Shown: positions 28,421 to 36,806, numbered from the stretch's first letter. The stretch: 64,000 bases of DNA from Candidatus Peregrinibacteria bacterium RIFOXYB2_FULL_33_20 (GCA_001788835.1 MFXK01000006.1:1-64000), one strand, 5' to 3'. Notes: a model not told the origin generated them from the letters alone. Program-made: numbers and translations.

Positions 28421-28867
28421 ATGTTATTAAAAGATTTAAAAACTAAAAAACATAAAGGTAAAAAAAGAGTAGGACGTGGTAATGGATCAGCTCATGGTAC
28501 TTATTCTACTCGGGGCATGAAAGGTCAGGGTTCAAGAACCGGTGGTCTTAAGCGGCCAGGATTTGAAGGAGGACAAATGCCTTTTATTCAAAAAATCCCT
28601 AAACTGAAAGGCTTTAAACCTTTAATGAAGACTAGGTATCAAGTTATAAACGTAGAAGACCTTAATGTTTTTGCTGATGGTACGGAAGTTAATGCTGAGT
28701 CACTTTATGCTAAAAAAATCATTTCCAAGCAAAATGCTCCGGTTAAGTTGTTGGCTAATGGCGATTTGAAAATAAAAGATTTAAAAGTAAAAGTGGCCAA
28801 ATGTTCTATAAGTGCTAAAGCAAAGTTAGAAAAAAATAATTGTGATCTTCAAGGAATTACCGTTTAA
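28421..28867 (+). CDS. rplO: Ribosomal protein uL15
   Basis: L15 is a late large-subunit assembly protein. It has 148 residues. It shows KRVGRGNGSAHGTYSTRGMKG, GGLKRPGFEGGQMPF.RKIPK-type motif (FIQKIPKLKGF), and a C-terminal domain ending in a CDLQGITV strand. It comes directly after rpsE with no room for rpmD between them, and secY starts 7 bases after its stop. Confidence 0.96.
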   Translation: MLLKDLKTKKHKGKKRVGRGNGSAHGTYSTRGMKGQGSRTGGLKRPGFEGGQMPFIQKIPKLKGFKPLMKTRYQVINVEDLNVFADGTEVNAESLYAKKIISKQNAPVKLLANGDLKIKDLKVKVAKCSISAKAKLEKNNCDLQGITV

Positions 28868-28874
28868 TTAAATT

Positions 28875-30164
28875 ATGCGTAATATTGTACAAAGAATCTG
28901 GCAGGCACCTGATTTGCGTAAAAAGATTATTTTTACAGTCGCTATCTTGATTTTTTATCGTTTATTGACACATATCAGTACGCCAGGTGTTAACATAGAA
29001 GGGTTAAAAGCAATTTTTAATCGAAACAATATTTTAGGTGCTTTTAGTTTATTAACCGGTGGATCAGCGGAAAGTTTTTCTATCGTGATGATGGGAATTT
29101 CTCCGTATATTAACGCTTCTATTATTTTACAACTTTTAGCCGTTATTATTCCTAAGTTTGAAAATTTAAAAAAAGAAGGGAAACAAGGTCAGGAAATAAT
29201 AAATAGATATACCAGATATTTGACTTTTCCTTTGGCATTTTTGCAGTCTTATGGAATGATATTGCTTTTAAATTCTCAAGCTCCAATTATTTCTGATGTT
29301 AGCGATTGGAAAATCGTATTGCCTATTATGTTGATTACCTCAAGCGGTACAGTGCTTTTGGTATGGCTGGGAGAATTAATTAGTGAAAAAGGCATTGGCA
29401 ATGGCATATCATTGTTAATTTTTACTTCCATCATTTCCCGTATTCCGCAATTAATTGGACAAAATTTGTCTTTAATTACCACTGGCGACCAGCAGCTAGT
29501 AGTTAAGTTTGCTAGCATTGCCATTATAACTTTGGTGTTGACGATTATTGTAACTTTATTCACAGAGGCTCACCGAAGAATACCAATCACTTATGGCGCG
29601 CAAAAAAGATCAAGTGTAGATTCTAGTTTGCCGATTCGTGTTAATCAGGCGGGGATGATTCCGATAATTTTTGCCGTATCAATCTTGACTTTCCCAGTCA
29701 TCGTTGCGCAGGTTTTTAGCTCTTCTACTAATCCTTTGATTCAAAGCGTAGCTAGTTTTATTTTAAATCATTTACAGGAAACTGGGCTGACATATATTAG
29801 CACATATTTCGTGTTGATTTTATTGTTCACATATTTTTACGTTAGCATTACTTTTGATACTGATTTGGTGGCTGAAAATATTCAAAAAAGAGGGGGGTTT
29901 ATTCCAGGCATAAGACCTGGGAAACAGACCAGTGAGTATATTAAAAAAGTTTCTGATGCGATGAATTTATATGGTGGCGTTTTTATAGGAGCTATTGCTA
30001 CCATTCCACTATTGATACAATTTACTTTTTCGGAATGGAATTTAGGATCAGCTGCATTATTGATTAGCGGCGCCGGAATTATTATCGTCGTGGGCGTAGT
30101 GTTAGATTTGTCAAGACAAATCCAGACAGAATTAATGCTACATCATTATAAGAAACTTTATTAA
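28875..30164 (+). CDS. secY: Protein translocase subunit SecY
   Basis: SecY is the central pore of the Sec translocon in the cytoplasmic membrane. It has 429 residues and about ten hydrophobic segments. It begins with RIWQAPDLRKKIIFT and has the plug-region signature (SLLTGGSAESFSIVMMGISP), EAHRRIPITYGAQKR and the cytoplasmic loop ENIQKRGGFIPGIRPG. The C-terminus ends HHYKKLY. An imperfect hairpin repeat follows its stop codon, which may separate it from adk. Confidence 0.97.
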   Translation: MRNIVQRIWQAPDLRKKIIFTVAILIFYRLLTHISTPGVNIEGLKAIFNRNNILGAFSLLTGGSAESFSIVMMGISPYINASIILQLLAVIIPKFENLKKEGKQGQEIINRYTRYLTFPLAFLQSYGMILLLNSQAPIISDVSDWKIVLPIMLITSSGTVLLVWLGELISEKGIGNGISLLIFTSIISRIPQLIGQNLSLITTGDQQLVVKFASIAIITLVLTIIVTLFTEAHRRIPITYGAQKRSSVDSSLPIRVNQAGMIPIIFAVSILTFPVIVAQVFSSSTNPLIQSVASFILNHLQETGLTYISTYFVLILLFTYFYVSITFDTDLVAENIQKRGGFIPGIRPGKQTSEYIKKVSDAMNLYGGVFIGAIATIPLLIQFTFSEWNLGSAALLISGAGIIIVVGVVLDLSRQIQTELMLHHYKKLY

Positions 30165-30246
30165 AGTGGTTAGTTGTTAGCGGTTAGTGGATCAGTTCGT
30201 TTTCACAATAATTTACTTACCACTCATTACTCACCACTTATCACTC
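30164..30246. repeat. Inverted pair of GTGGTTAG-type tandem repeats (secY-adk spacer)
   Basis: The left arm (30164-30190) is built of AGTGGTTAG / TTGTTAGCGG / TTAGTGG units. The right arm (about 30216-30246) has the reverse-complement type ACTTACCACTCATTACTCACC. AAGTGGT (30164-30170) and ACCACTT (30233-30239) pair perfectly, and the rest pairs partly. It could form a long imperfect hairpin in the mRNA between secY and adk. Confidence 0.6.
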
Positions 30247-30250
30247 TTTT

Positions 30251-30883
30251 ATGGATATCATCCTTTTCGGTATGCAGGGCGCAGGTAAAGGCACCCAAGG
30301 TACAATTATGGCCAAAAAATATAACCTAGCTATTTTTGATACCGGTGCTCAATTAAGAGCTTTAATTCAAACCGACTCACTATTAGCAGAAAAAGTGAAG
30401 CTAATTATGAATGCCGGTAAATTAGTGCCAAATGAAGTGGTGATGGAATTAATTGAGAATTTTATGGAAGCCAATAAAAGCGGAGGGATCCTGTTTGATG
30501 GGTTGCCAAGAAATAAAGAACAAGAGGAAAGCTTTAATTCCTTAATTAGTAAACATAGCCGAAACTTAAAAGGTATTTATATCGATTTAAGCCATGAGGA
30601 GGCTGTTAAAAGATTGTTGGGACGACGCATGTGTGAAAAGTGTAAAAGTATTTACCCAATTGCTTACTCAAACGATAATTGCGAAAAATGCGGTGGTAAT
30701 TTGGTAACTAGACCTGATGATAATTTAGATAGCATCAAAACCCGTTTAGATACTTTTAAGAAAGAGACTTTGCCAGTGATCGAGAATTATGAGAAGGCGG
30801 GAATCTTAACTCGCATAGATGGACAGCAATCAATTGAAAAAGTTTCAGAAGATATATTTCAAGCTCTAGGTAAGTGTTTTTAA
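30251..30883 (+). CDS. adk: Adenylate kinase
   Basis: This enzyme converts ATP and AMP to two ADP. It has 210 residues. The P-loop is GMQGAGKGTQG at residues 7-17, and the AMP-binding region has FDTGAQLRA and GILFDGLPRNKEQ. The LID domain carries four cysteines (CEKCKSIYP and CEKCGG), the zinc-binding form common in Gram-positive bacteria and CPR. It lies between secY and map, the usual spc operon place, with map starting 12 bases after its stop. Confidence 0.97.
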   Translation: MDIILFGMQGAGKGTQGTIMAKKYNLAIFDTGAQLRALIQTDSLLAEKVKLIMNAGKLVPNEVVMELIENFMEANKSGGILFDGLPRNKEQEESFNSLISKHSRNLKGIYIDLSHEEAVKRLLGRRMCEKCKSIYPIAYSNDNCEKCGGNLVTRPDDNLDSIKTRLDTFKKETLPVIENYEKAGILTRIDGQQSIEKVSEDIFQALGKCF

Positions 30884-30894
30884 AATCGAGCAAA

Positions 30895-31650
30895 ATGAAT
30901 ATTCATATCAAATCTAATGTTGAAATCGAAAAAATGCGCAAATCTGGTCAGGTTTTGGCTTTTGTTTTAGATCATTTAAAAAAAATTGCCAAAGCAGGCA
31001 TGACCACAAAAGAACTGGATGTTGAGGCGGAAAAAATAATCAGACAAAATAAGATGTTGCCTTCTTTCAAAGGTTACAATGGATTTCCGGCTTCAATCTG
31101 CACACCTATTAACGAAGAAGTCGTGCATACTATACCGAGTGACAGGCGGCTTAAAGATGGCGATCTGTTAACAGTTGATGCTGGCGTAACGTATGAAGGC
31201 CTAATTACTGATGCCGCCGTAATAATTCCGATTGGAAGTGTCTCTAAAGAGATTACAGATTTTATTAAAACGGCTGAAAGAGCTCTGACAGAAGCTATTT
31301 TAATGGTTAAACCTGGCAATCGAGTTGGAGACATAAGCAATGCTATTCAAAAAGTGATTGAAGGCAAAGGTTACAGTGTTGTCAGAGAATTAACAGGACA
31401 TGGTGTTGGTTATCATTTGCACGAAGAGCCAACAGTTTATAATTATGGCAAAAAAGGCTCTGGCGTGAGTTTAAAACCGGGCATGGCCATGGCAATCGAA
31501 CCAATTTTTACCATGGGACAAAGATATATCAAAACTTTGAAGGATAATTGGAATATAGTGACAAAAGATGGCAGTTTAGCCACCCAAATTGAACATACAG
31601 TTCTGGTTACAGCAAACGGCTGTGAAATATTGACGCTGTTGAAATCCTGA
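30895..31650 (+). CDS. map: Methionine aminopeptidase, type I
   Basis: This enzyme removes the initiator methionine from new proteins. The start at 30895 gives 251 residues beginning MNIHIKSNVEIEKMRKSG; an ATG at 30874 would overlap adk and is rejected. The five metal ligands are visible: two Asp in VDAGVTYEGLITDAAV, His in TGHGVGYHLHEEP, Glu in AIEPIFTMG and Glu in TQIEHTVLV. It ends in TGA. Confidence 0.96.
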   Translation: MNIHIKSNVEIEKMRKSGQVLAFVLDHLKKIAKAGMTTKELDVEAEKIIRQNKMLPSFKGYNGFPASICTPINEEVVHTIPSDRRLKDGDLLTVDAGVTYEGLITDAAVIIPIGSVSKEITDFIKTAERALTEAILMVKPGNRVGDISNAIQKVIEGKGYSVVRELTGHGVGYHLHEEPTVYNYGKKGSGVSLKPGMAMAIEPIFTMGQRYIKTLKDNWNIVTKDGSLATQIEHTVLVTANGCEILTLLKS

Positions 31651-31718
31651 TTTTAAGTTAGGCTGGCGACGTAAATTTTATAATTATATCAAAAAAATAT
31701 TTTTTATGCAAAAATCTC

Positions 31719-31747
31719 TTGCAAGTCTTAAATTACTAATGTAAACT
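31719..31747 (+). promoter_or_regulatory. Possible infA promoter
   Basis: TTGCAA (31719-31724) and TAAACT (31742-31747) are separated by 17 bases in the 143-base spacer between map and infA. Sequence inference only. Confidence 0.35.
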
Positions 31748-31793
31748 CCAAAAGCCTCGGTTTTTGTATATATTTTTTGAAGATAAAGTCCTT

Positions 31794-32075
31794 ATGGCAA
31801 AAAATGATGATGTCATTGAGTTGGTAGGGACAGTGGTTAAATGTCTTCCCAATACGAAATTCCTTGTTGAGGTGAATGATGATAAGTTGTTTCCTGGTGG
31901 GAAGCTGGTTGTTGAATGTTATTTGGCGGGGAAGATGAGGGTGAATTACATTAAAATTATTGCTGGCGATAAGGTAAATGTAGAAATGTCGGTTTATGAC
32001 ACGACCAAGGGAAGGATTACTTATAGGCACAGTAGTAATAAAACTATTGTTGATCAGAATGAAAATTCTGATTGA
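31794..32075 (+). CDS. infA: Translation initiation factor IF-1
   Basis: IF-1 is an OB-fold protein that binds the ribosomal A site during initiation. The start at 31794 gives 93 residues beginning MAKNDDVIELVGTVVKCLPN. The family is usually 72 residues. The core ends at TKGRITYRH, and the extra roughly 20 residues at the C-terminus are Asn/Ser/Asp-rich. rpmJ and rpsM follow, as in the alpha operon of most bacteria. Confidence 0.94.
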   Translation: MAKNDDVIELVGTVVKCLPNTKFLVEVNDDKLFPGGKLVVECYLAGKMRVNYIKIIAGDKVNVEMSVYDTTKGRITYRHSSNKTIVDQNENSD

Positions 32076-32109
32076 TTGATATGAATAAATTTTCAGCTTA
32101 AATTGTATT

Positions 32110-32223
32110 ATGAAAGTACGCGCTTCAGTAAAAAAAATTTGTGCTAAATGTAGAGTTATTAGACGAAAAGGCGTTTTAAGGGTAATTTGTAAAACTCCTA
32201 AGCACAAACAAAGACAAGGGTGA
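32110..32223 (+). CDS. rpmJ: Ribosomal protein bL36
   Basis: This is a 37-residue zinc-binding large-subunit protein starting [20 protein letters not shown]. Zinc ligands are Cys11, Cys14, Cys27 and His32. It lies between infA and rpsM as usual and ends in TGA. It is 34 bases downstream of infA. Confidence 0.96.
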   Translation: MKVRASVKKICAKCRVIRRKGVLRVICKTPKHKQRQG

Positions 32224-32225
32224 AT

Positions 32226-32308
32226 AAATTTTAAATTTCGAATTTTAAATTTTAAATTAAGAACGAATTTAAATAATCTAAAATTTAGGATCTAAAATCT
32301 AAAATTTT
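32226..32308. repeat. Inverted pair of AAATTTTA/TCTAAAAT tandem repeats before rpsM
   Basis: The left arm (about 32226-32259) repeats AATTTTAAATT(TCG) and the right arm (about 32275-32308) repeats ATCTAAAATTTAGG. The right arm's reverse complement resembles the left. The 3' arm ends in the AAAATTTTCTTAA that directly precedes the rpsM ATG. Confidence 0.55.
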
Positions 32309-32313
32309 CTTAA

Positions 32314-32691
32314 ATGGCTCGTATTGCGGGGGTTAATCTTCCAAAAAATAAACGTATCGAAATTGCTTTAACTTATGTGGCAGGCATAGGTCGTAGTCTA
32401 AGCAGGAAAATATTAACAGAATTAAGAATTGATGTGAACCTGAAGGCTGATGACCTAACAGAAGATGAATTGCAGAAAGTGAGAGATTATTTAGCGAAGA
32501 ATGTTGTAACAGAAGGCGATTTACGCCGTAAGGTTAGTATGGATATTAAAAGATTACAGGATGTTGGTTGTTATAGGGGATTTAGGCATCGTTTAAGATT
32601 GCCGGTGCGAGGGCAAAGAACAAAAACCAATGCTAGAACGAAAAGAGGTAAACGTACCACTGTTGCCAATAAAAAGACTATTACCAAGTAA
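32314..32691 (+). CDS. rpsM: Ribosomal protein uS13
   Basis: S13 contacts the large subunit and the P-site tRNA. It has 125 residues. It begins [20 protein letters not shown] and contains [20 protein letters not shown] and ARTKRGKR. It starts the alpha-operon set rpsM-rpsK-rpsD-rpoA-rplQ. Confidence 0.98.
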   Translation: MARIAGVNLPKNKRIEIALTYVAGIGRSLSRKILTELRIDVNLKADDLTEDELQKVRDYLAKNVVTEGDLRRKVSMDIKRLQDVGCYRGFRHRLRLPVRGQRTKTNARTKRGKRTTVANKKTITK

Positions 32692-32707
32692 TTAAAATAA
32701 CTAATTT

Positions 32708-33106
32708 ATGGAACAACAAATAATTGCTAAAAAAAGAGGAGCAAAAAAGAAAAAAGTTCATATAACGGATGGGAAGATATATGTTACCGCTACTTTTAAC
32801 AATACAATTGTTACTATTACGGATTTAGAAGGTAATGTTTTGACTTGGGCGTCAGCTGGATCTGCTGGTTTTAAAGGGACAAGGAGGTCAACGCCTTACG
32901 CTGGACAAATTGCTGCTGAAAATGTGGCGGAAAAAGCGAAACTTTTTGGATTAGAAAGGGCCGCAGTGTTTCTTAAAGGTGCTGGTCCTGGACGTGAGCA
33001 GGCTATGAGAGGATTGAACGCTAAGGGGATAGAAGTTTTAAGCATTACCGATATTACTCCTACTCCTCATAATGGTTGCAGGAAACGACGAACTAGAAGA
33101 GTATAA
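32708..33106 (+). CDS. rpsK: Ribosomal protein uS11
   Basis: S11 forms part of the small-subunit platform. It has 132 residues. It contains YVTATFNNTIVTITDLEGNV, GFKGTRRSTPYAGQIAAE, KGAGPGREQAMRGL and the C-terminal TPTPHNGCRKRRTRRV. It matches the family throughout. Confidence 0.98.
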   Translation: MEQQIIAKKRGAKKKKVHITDGKIYVTATFNNTIVTITDLEGNVLTWASAGSAGFKGTRRSTPYAGQIAAENVAEKAKLFGLERAAVFLKGAGPGREQAMRGLNAKGIEVLSITDITPTPHNGCRKRRTRRV

Positions 33107-33192
33107 AAAAATAATTTTGAATTCTTAATTTTGAGTTTTGAATTAGTGAAAAAGTTTTATTAGTAAAATACCACAACTTAAAATTTATAAAT

Positions 33193-33816
33193 ATGGCACG
33201 TTATACTGGCCCAAAATGCAGAAGATGTAGACAGGTAGGAATAAAACTTTTCCTAAAAGGCATAAGATGTACGACAAAATGTCCCTTAGATAACGCTAAA
33301 CCTTTTCCACCCGGACAACATGGTAAAAGCAATATTGGTAAAAAATCTGAGTACGGTCGACAACAGCGTGAAAAACAAAAAATGAGATATATGTTTGGCA
33401 TGAATGAAAAACAATTCCGTTTAATGTTCGAAAAAGCTTCAAAGAAAACTGGTGTCACCGGGGATACTTTGTTACAGCTTTTGGAAAGAAGGTTAGACAA
33501 TGTGATCTATAGAGCTGGTTTTGCTAGTTCTAGGGATCAAGCAAAACAATATGTAAATCACGGCTTGTTTAAGGTTAATGGTCGAAATGTTGATATGCCT
33601 TCATTTTTGGTTAAGCCAAATGATAAGTTTGAATTTAAGGCTAGCGCTAAAAAATCAAAGATATTTGAAAATTTAAAAAATTTAAAAATTAGGCCACCAC
33701 GCTGGATAAAGGTAGATGTGGTTAAAGGTGGTGGTGAAATTATTGATTTGCCAAGAAAAGAAGATTTTGAAAAAGCAGTTGCTGTACAGTCGATAGTTGA
33801 GTTTTATTCTAAATAA
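33193..33816 (+). CDS. rpsD: Ribosomal protein uS4, zinc-binding type
   Basis: S4 nucleates 30S assembly. It has 207 residues. The N-terminus holds a four-cysteine site (CRRCRQVGIKLFLKG then RCTTKCPL), so this is the C+ zinc form. The S4 RNA-binding domain has RLDNVIYRAGFASSRDQAKQ and HGLFKVNGR. rpoA follows after 32 bases. Confidence 0.97.
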   Translation: MARYTGPKCRRCRQVGIKLFLKGIRCTTKCPLDNAKPFPPGQHGKSNIGKKSEYGRQQREKQKMRYMFGMNEKQFRLMFEKASKKTGVTGDTLLQLLERRLDNVIYRAGFASSRDQAKQYVNHGLFKVNGRNVDMPSFLVKPNDKFEFKASAKKSKIFENLKNLKIRPPRWIKVDVVKGGGEIIDLPRKEDFEKAVAVQSIVEFYSK

Positions 33817-33848
33817 AAATTTTATTTTTTTTACTTAAATTACCTTCC

Positions 33849-34826
33849 ATGCATATTCTTCATGAAGACATTGGTGTACCAAAAATTAAGATTACAAAAA
33901 ATGGTCACGATGCCTTAGTAACAATCAGTCCGCTACCTTCTGGATATGGTATTACATTGGGTAATGCTTTGCGAAGAGTCTTAATCTCTTCTGTGCCTGG
34001 AGCGGCAATAGCAGGGATTAAAATGGATAAAGTTACTCATGAGTATTCTGTCATTAAAGGAGTGAAAGACAGCGTTTTAGATATATTGTTGAATTTGAAA
34101 GCGGTCAGGCTTAAAAAGAACAGTAAAGAGCGAGCGATTGTCAAACTGAAAGCGAGTGGAGTGGGAGAGGTTTTAGCAAGTAACATTGAAGGGAATAGTG
34201 ATATTATTGTTTTGAATCCTGAACAGTATATTACTTCCATCACTGACAAAAACACTAAGTTAGATATGCAATTGATAGTAGAAAAAGGCGTTGGTTATAA
34301 GCCAGCTAATTTAAGAGATAAAGACGAAGAAGATGCTAGTATTATTTGGAATGATGCTTTCTTTTCGCCAATTAAGAAAATTAGATATTATGTTGAACCA
34401 ACTCGTGTAGGCGCTTTGACTAATCTTGATTGCCTTAATTTAGAAATTTCTACTGATGGTTCAATTCTTTCGGAAGATGCTTTGGAATTTAGCGCTAGCC
34501 TGCTTGAATCATATTTCAGCCTATTCAAGAAAAAAGCGGAAGTGCCAGAACAAGAATTTATTAGTGATTTCTCTAAAATCGCGCAAAAAGAAATTGAAAA
34601 ATTAGAGAAAAAGCCAGCGCAAGAATCTTACACTCCAGTAGAAATTCTTAATTTTTCACCTAGGACTTTGAATTCTTTGATTAATGGCGGTATTGGCTCG
34701 ATTGAGCAATTGGTGCAATGCAATGAAGGTAAGTTAAATAATCTTCGTGGTTTTGGAGCTAAAGCCTTAAAAGAAGTGAAAGAAGCTTTGGCTTCTAGAG
34801 AATTAGCCTTGAAAGAAGAAGAATAA
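33849..34826 (+). CDS. rpoA: DNA-directed RNA polymerase subunit alpha
   Basis: Alpha dimerises to nucleate the polymerase and contacts promoter DNA and activators. It has 325 residues. The N-terminal domain has PLPSGYGITLGNALRRVLIS and VKGVKDSVLDILLNLK-type motifs (GVKDSVLDILLNLKAV). The C-terminal domain is complete (FSPRTLNSLINGGIGSIEQL, LRGFGAKALKEVKEAL). It lies between rpsD and rplQ as usual. Confidence 0.98.
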   Translation: MHILHEDIGVPKIKITKNGHDALVTISPLPSGYGITLGNALRRVLISSVPGAAIAGIKMDKVTHEYSVIKGVKDSVLDILLNLKAVRLKKNSKERAIVKLKASGVGEVLASNIEGNSDIIVLNPEQYITSITDKNTKLDMQLIVEKGVGYKPANLRDKDEEDASIIWNDAFFSPIKKIRYYVEPTRVGALTNLDCLNLEISTDGSILSEDALEFSASLLESYFSLFKKKAEVPEQEFISDFSKIAQKEIEKLEKKPAQESYTPVEILNFSPRTLNSLINGGIGSIEQLVQCNEGKLNNLRGFGAKALKEVKEALASRELALKEEE

Positions 34827-34880
34827 GAGTTTTTTGATAGATAGTTTTTTACTTTTTATTTTCCATTTTTTACTTAAATT

Positions 34881-35234
34881 ATGAGACACAGAGTTAAAAA
34901 AAATTCGTTAAACATGGCTAATGATCACAGGGTACTTTTAGTAAAGAATTTAGTCACTGATTTGATTGAGAATGGTAAATTGAAAACCACAGAGAAAAGA
35001 GCTAAAATTATCCAATCAGAACTTGAGAAATTGATTACTTATGCCAAAACTCATAATCAATTAATGATAATCAGAAGATTGAAGCAGGTTATTTTGACAG
35101 AAAGTGCTTCTAAGAAATTTTTAGAAGAAATTTTTCCTAAATACAAAGAACAAAAATCAGGCTTTGTGCGTATCATCAATGCTGGTTACAGAGCTGGTGA
35201 TGCCGCTATACTCTGTTATATAGAACTTGTTTAA
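34881..35234 (+). CDS. rplQ: Ribosomal protein bL17
   Basis: L17 is near the tunnel exit. It has 117 residues. It begins MRHRVKKNSLNMANDHRVLL, has LKTTEKRAKIIQSELEKLI, and ends RAGDAAILCYIELV. It is the last gene of the alpha set; rplM follows after 18 bases, joining a further operon. Confidence 0.97.
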   Translation: MRHRVKKNSLNMANDHRVLLVKNLVTDLIENGKLKTTEKRAKIIQSELEKLITYAKTHNQLMIIRRLKQVILTESASKKFLEEIFPKYKEQKSGFVRIINAGYRAGDAAILCYIELV

Positions 35235-35252
35235 TTATTTAATTTTACTGAC

Positions 35253-35681
35253 TTGAAAACTTCTTTACCACAAAAAGGACAGATTACTAGGAAATGGTAT
35301 CTAATCAATGCTGAGAATAAAGTATTAGGAGATGTAGCCTCGAAAATTGCTTCTGTATTAAGAGGTAAAAACAGAGTGTATTTTACTCCTCACATGGATT
35401 GCGGTGATAGTATAGTAGTGATAAATTGCGAGAAGGTTAAGTTAACAGGTAATAAAGAAGATTCTAAGATTTATTATTCGCATACTGGTTACAAGGGCGG
35501 TTTAAAAAAAGCTAGAGCGTCTGAATTACGAGAAAAAGATCCAGGCCAGTTAATATATAAAGCTGTATATGGAATGTTGCCTCCCACCAGATTGAGACCT
35601 TTAATGTTAAAAAGGCTCAAAATATATGTGGGCGAAAAGCATGATCACGAGGCTCAGCAGCCAACATTATTAGAAATTTAA
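35253..35681 (+). CDS. rplM: Ribosomal protein uL13
   Basis: L13 is an early large-subunit assembly protein. It has 142 residues. It uses a TTG start at 35253 (LKTSLPQKGQITRKWYLINA). It contains GDVASKIASVLRGKNRVYFTP in pieces, KVKLTGNKEDSKIYYSHTGY and the C-terminal LRPLMLKRLKIYVG. No ATG lies upstream in frame, which supports the TTG. Confidence 0.96.
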   Translation: MKTSLPQKGQITRKWYLINAENKVLGDVASKIASVLRGKNRVYFTPHMDCGDSIVVINCEKVKLTGNKEDSKIYYSHTGYKGGLKKARASELREKDPGQLIYKAVYGMLPPTRLRPLMLKRLKIYVGEKHDHEAQQPTLLEI

Positions 35682-35691
35682 TTTTCAATTT

Positions 35692-36129
35692 ATGGCAATT
35701 AAAAATGTTCAAAAAGAAGAATCAGTTAAAGAAGTTTTTAAGGGAGAGTATGTGTATGCTAATGGTAAAAGAAAAACTTCTATTGCTCAGGTCAGACTTT
35801 ATAAAGGCAATGGCCGTATTATAATAAATGATAGAGACATTAGTGAATATGTTAAAGTGAAAGAATTGGAAAATACGATTAGATCTCCTTTTCTTTTGAC
35901 TAACACTTTAAATAAATTTGATTTATCAGTGATGGTGAGGGGGGGGGGATCAACTGGACAGGCAGAAGCAATTCGACATGGTGTGTCAAGAGCTTTAGTA
36001 AGTTTTGACGCTGAATTAAGACCAACTTTAAAAAAGGCTGGATATTTAATGCGTGATCCAAGAGCTAAAGAAAGAAAGAAACCAGGTTTGAAGAGAGCTA
36101 GAAGAGCACCACAATGGAATAAACGTTAA
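35692..36129 (+). CDS. rpsI: Ribosomal protein uS9
   Basis: S9 touches the P-site tRNA with its C-terminal tail. It has 145 residues with a short Lys/Glu-rich N-terminal extension. It shows YANGKRKTSIAQVRLYKGNG, GQAEAIRHGVSRALV, and the tail PGLKRARRAPQWNKR with the expected final KR. The VRGGG segment is encoded by a run of ten G residues (35939-35948), unusual in such AT-rich DNA. Confidence 0.97.
   Translation: MAIKNVQKEESVKEVFKGEYVYANGKRKTSIAQVRLYKGNGRIIINDRDISEYVKVKELENTIRSPFLLTNTLNKFDLSVMVRGGGSTGQAEAIRHGVSRALVSFDAELRPTLKKAGYLMRDPRAKERKKPGLKRARRAPQWNKR
35939..35948 (+). repeat. Ten-G homopolymer inside rpsI
   Basis: An uninterrupted run of ten G residues encodes Gly-Gly-Gly (after Arg) in the uS9 core. 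It is the longest G run I saw in the window. The frame is intact as read. Confidence 0.9.
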
Positions 36130-36131
36130 AA

Positions 36132-36776
36132 ATGCATTTTACTGTTTTAACCTTATTTCCAAATTTATTTGATTCTTATCTTGCCGATAGTATTATTAAA
36201 CGGGCATTGGATAAAAATTTAATCAAAATAGATTTTTTAAATATTCGTGATTTTTCGCAAGATAAACATAAAAAAGTAGATGATAATCCTTATGGCGGTG
36301 GAGCAGGTATGCTTATGACCTGCCAGCCTCTTTTTGACGCAATTAAAGAGGCTAAGAAGAAGAATAAAGGTAAAGTTATATATTTGTCGCCAAAAGGAAA
36401 AACTTTCACGCAAAGCAAAGCAGAAAGAATGTCGAAAGACAAAGAACTTATTTTGCTTTGCGGGAGATATGAAGGTATAGATCAAAGAGTAATCGATAAA
36501 CTTGTCGACGAAGAAATTTCAATAGGGAAATATGTACTGACCGGAGGAGAGTTACCTGCAATGATTCTAATTGATACTATCTCTCGCCTACTTCCAAATG
36601 TCCTTGGCAATGAATATTCACATGAAGAAGAATCTTTTTCAAAAATTTTAAATAGAAAAAAAGAGTATCCTCATTATACCAAACCTGAAATTTATGAAGG
36701 ACTAAAAGCTCCAGAAGTTTTATTATCTGGACATCATAAAAAAATTAAAGAGTGGAGAAAAAAAACTTTATTATAA
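36132..36776 (+). CDS. trmD: tRNA (guanine-N1)-methyltransferase TrmD
   Basis: TrmD methylates G37 of tRNAs using S-adenosylmethionine, which prevents frameshifting. It has 214 residues, shorter than the usual 240-250. The SPOUT trefoil-knot motifs are clear: DDNPYGGGAGMLM, LLCGRYEGIDQRV and SIGKYVLTGGELPAM. The C-terminal helical domain is shortened after SGHHKKIKEWR. It starts 2 bases after rpsI and ends the long co-directional block. Confidence 0.96.
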   Translation: MHFTVLTLFPNLFDSYLADSIIKRALDKNLIKIDFLNIRDFSQDKHKKVDDNPYGGGAGMLMTCQPLFDAIKEAKKKNKGKVIYLSPKGKTFTQSKAERMSKDKELILLCGRYEGIDQRVIDKLVDEEISIGKYVLTGGELPAMILIDTISRLLPNVLGNEYSHEEESFSKILNRKKEYPHYTKPEIYEGLKAPEVLLSGHHKKIKEWRKKTLL

Positions 36777-36800
36777 ATAGTTTTTGTTAATTTTTTTTGT

Positions 36801-36806
36801 TATAAT
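36801..36806 (+). promoter_or_regulatory. Extended -10 promoter element upstream of 36836 gene
   Basis: TATAAT at 36801-36806 is preceded by TGT, forming an extended -10 (TGTTATAAT). No strong -35 is visible at 17 bases. The start point would lie about 20-25 bases before the ATG at 36836. Confidence 0.4.

Noticed and set aside
24435..32223. Possible recoding of TGA, as in some CPR lineages
   Set aside because: rpmC, map, rpmJ and topA end at TGA at the expected family length, so TGA is a normal stop.
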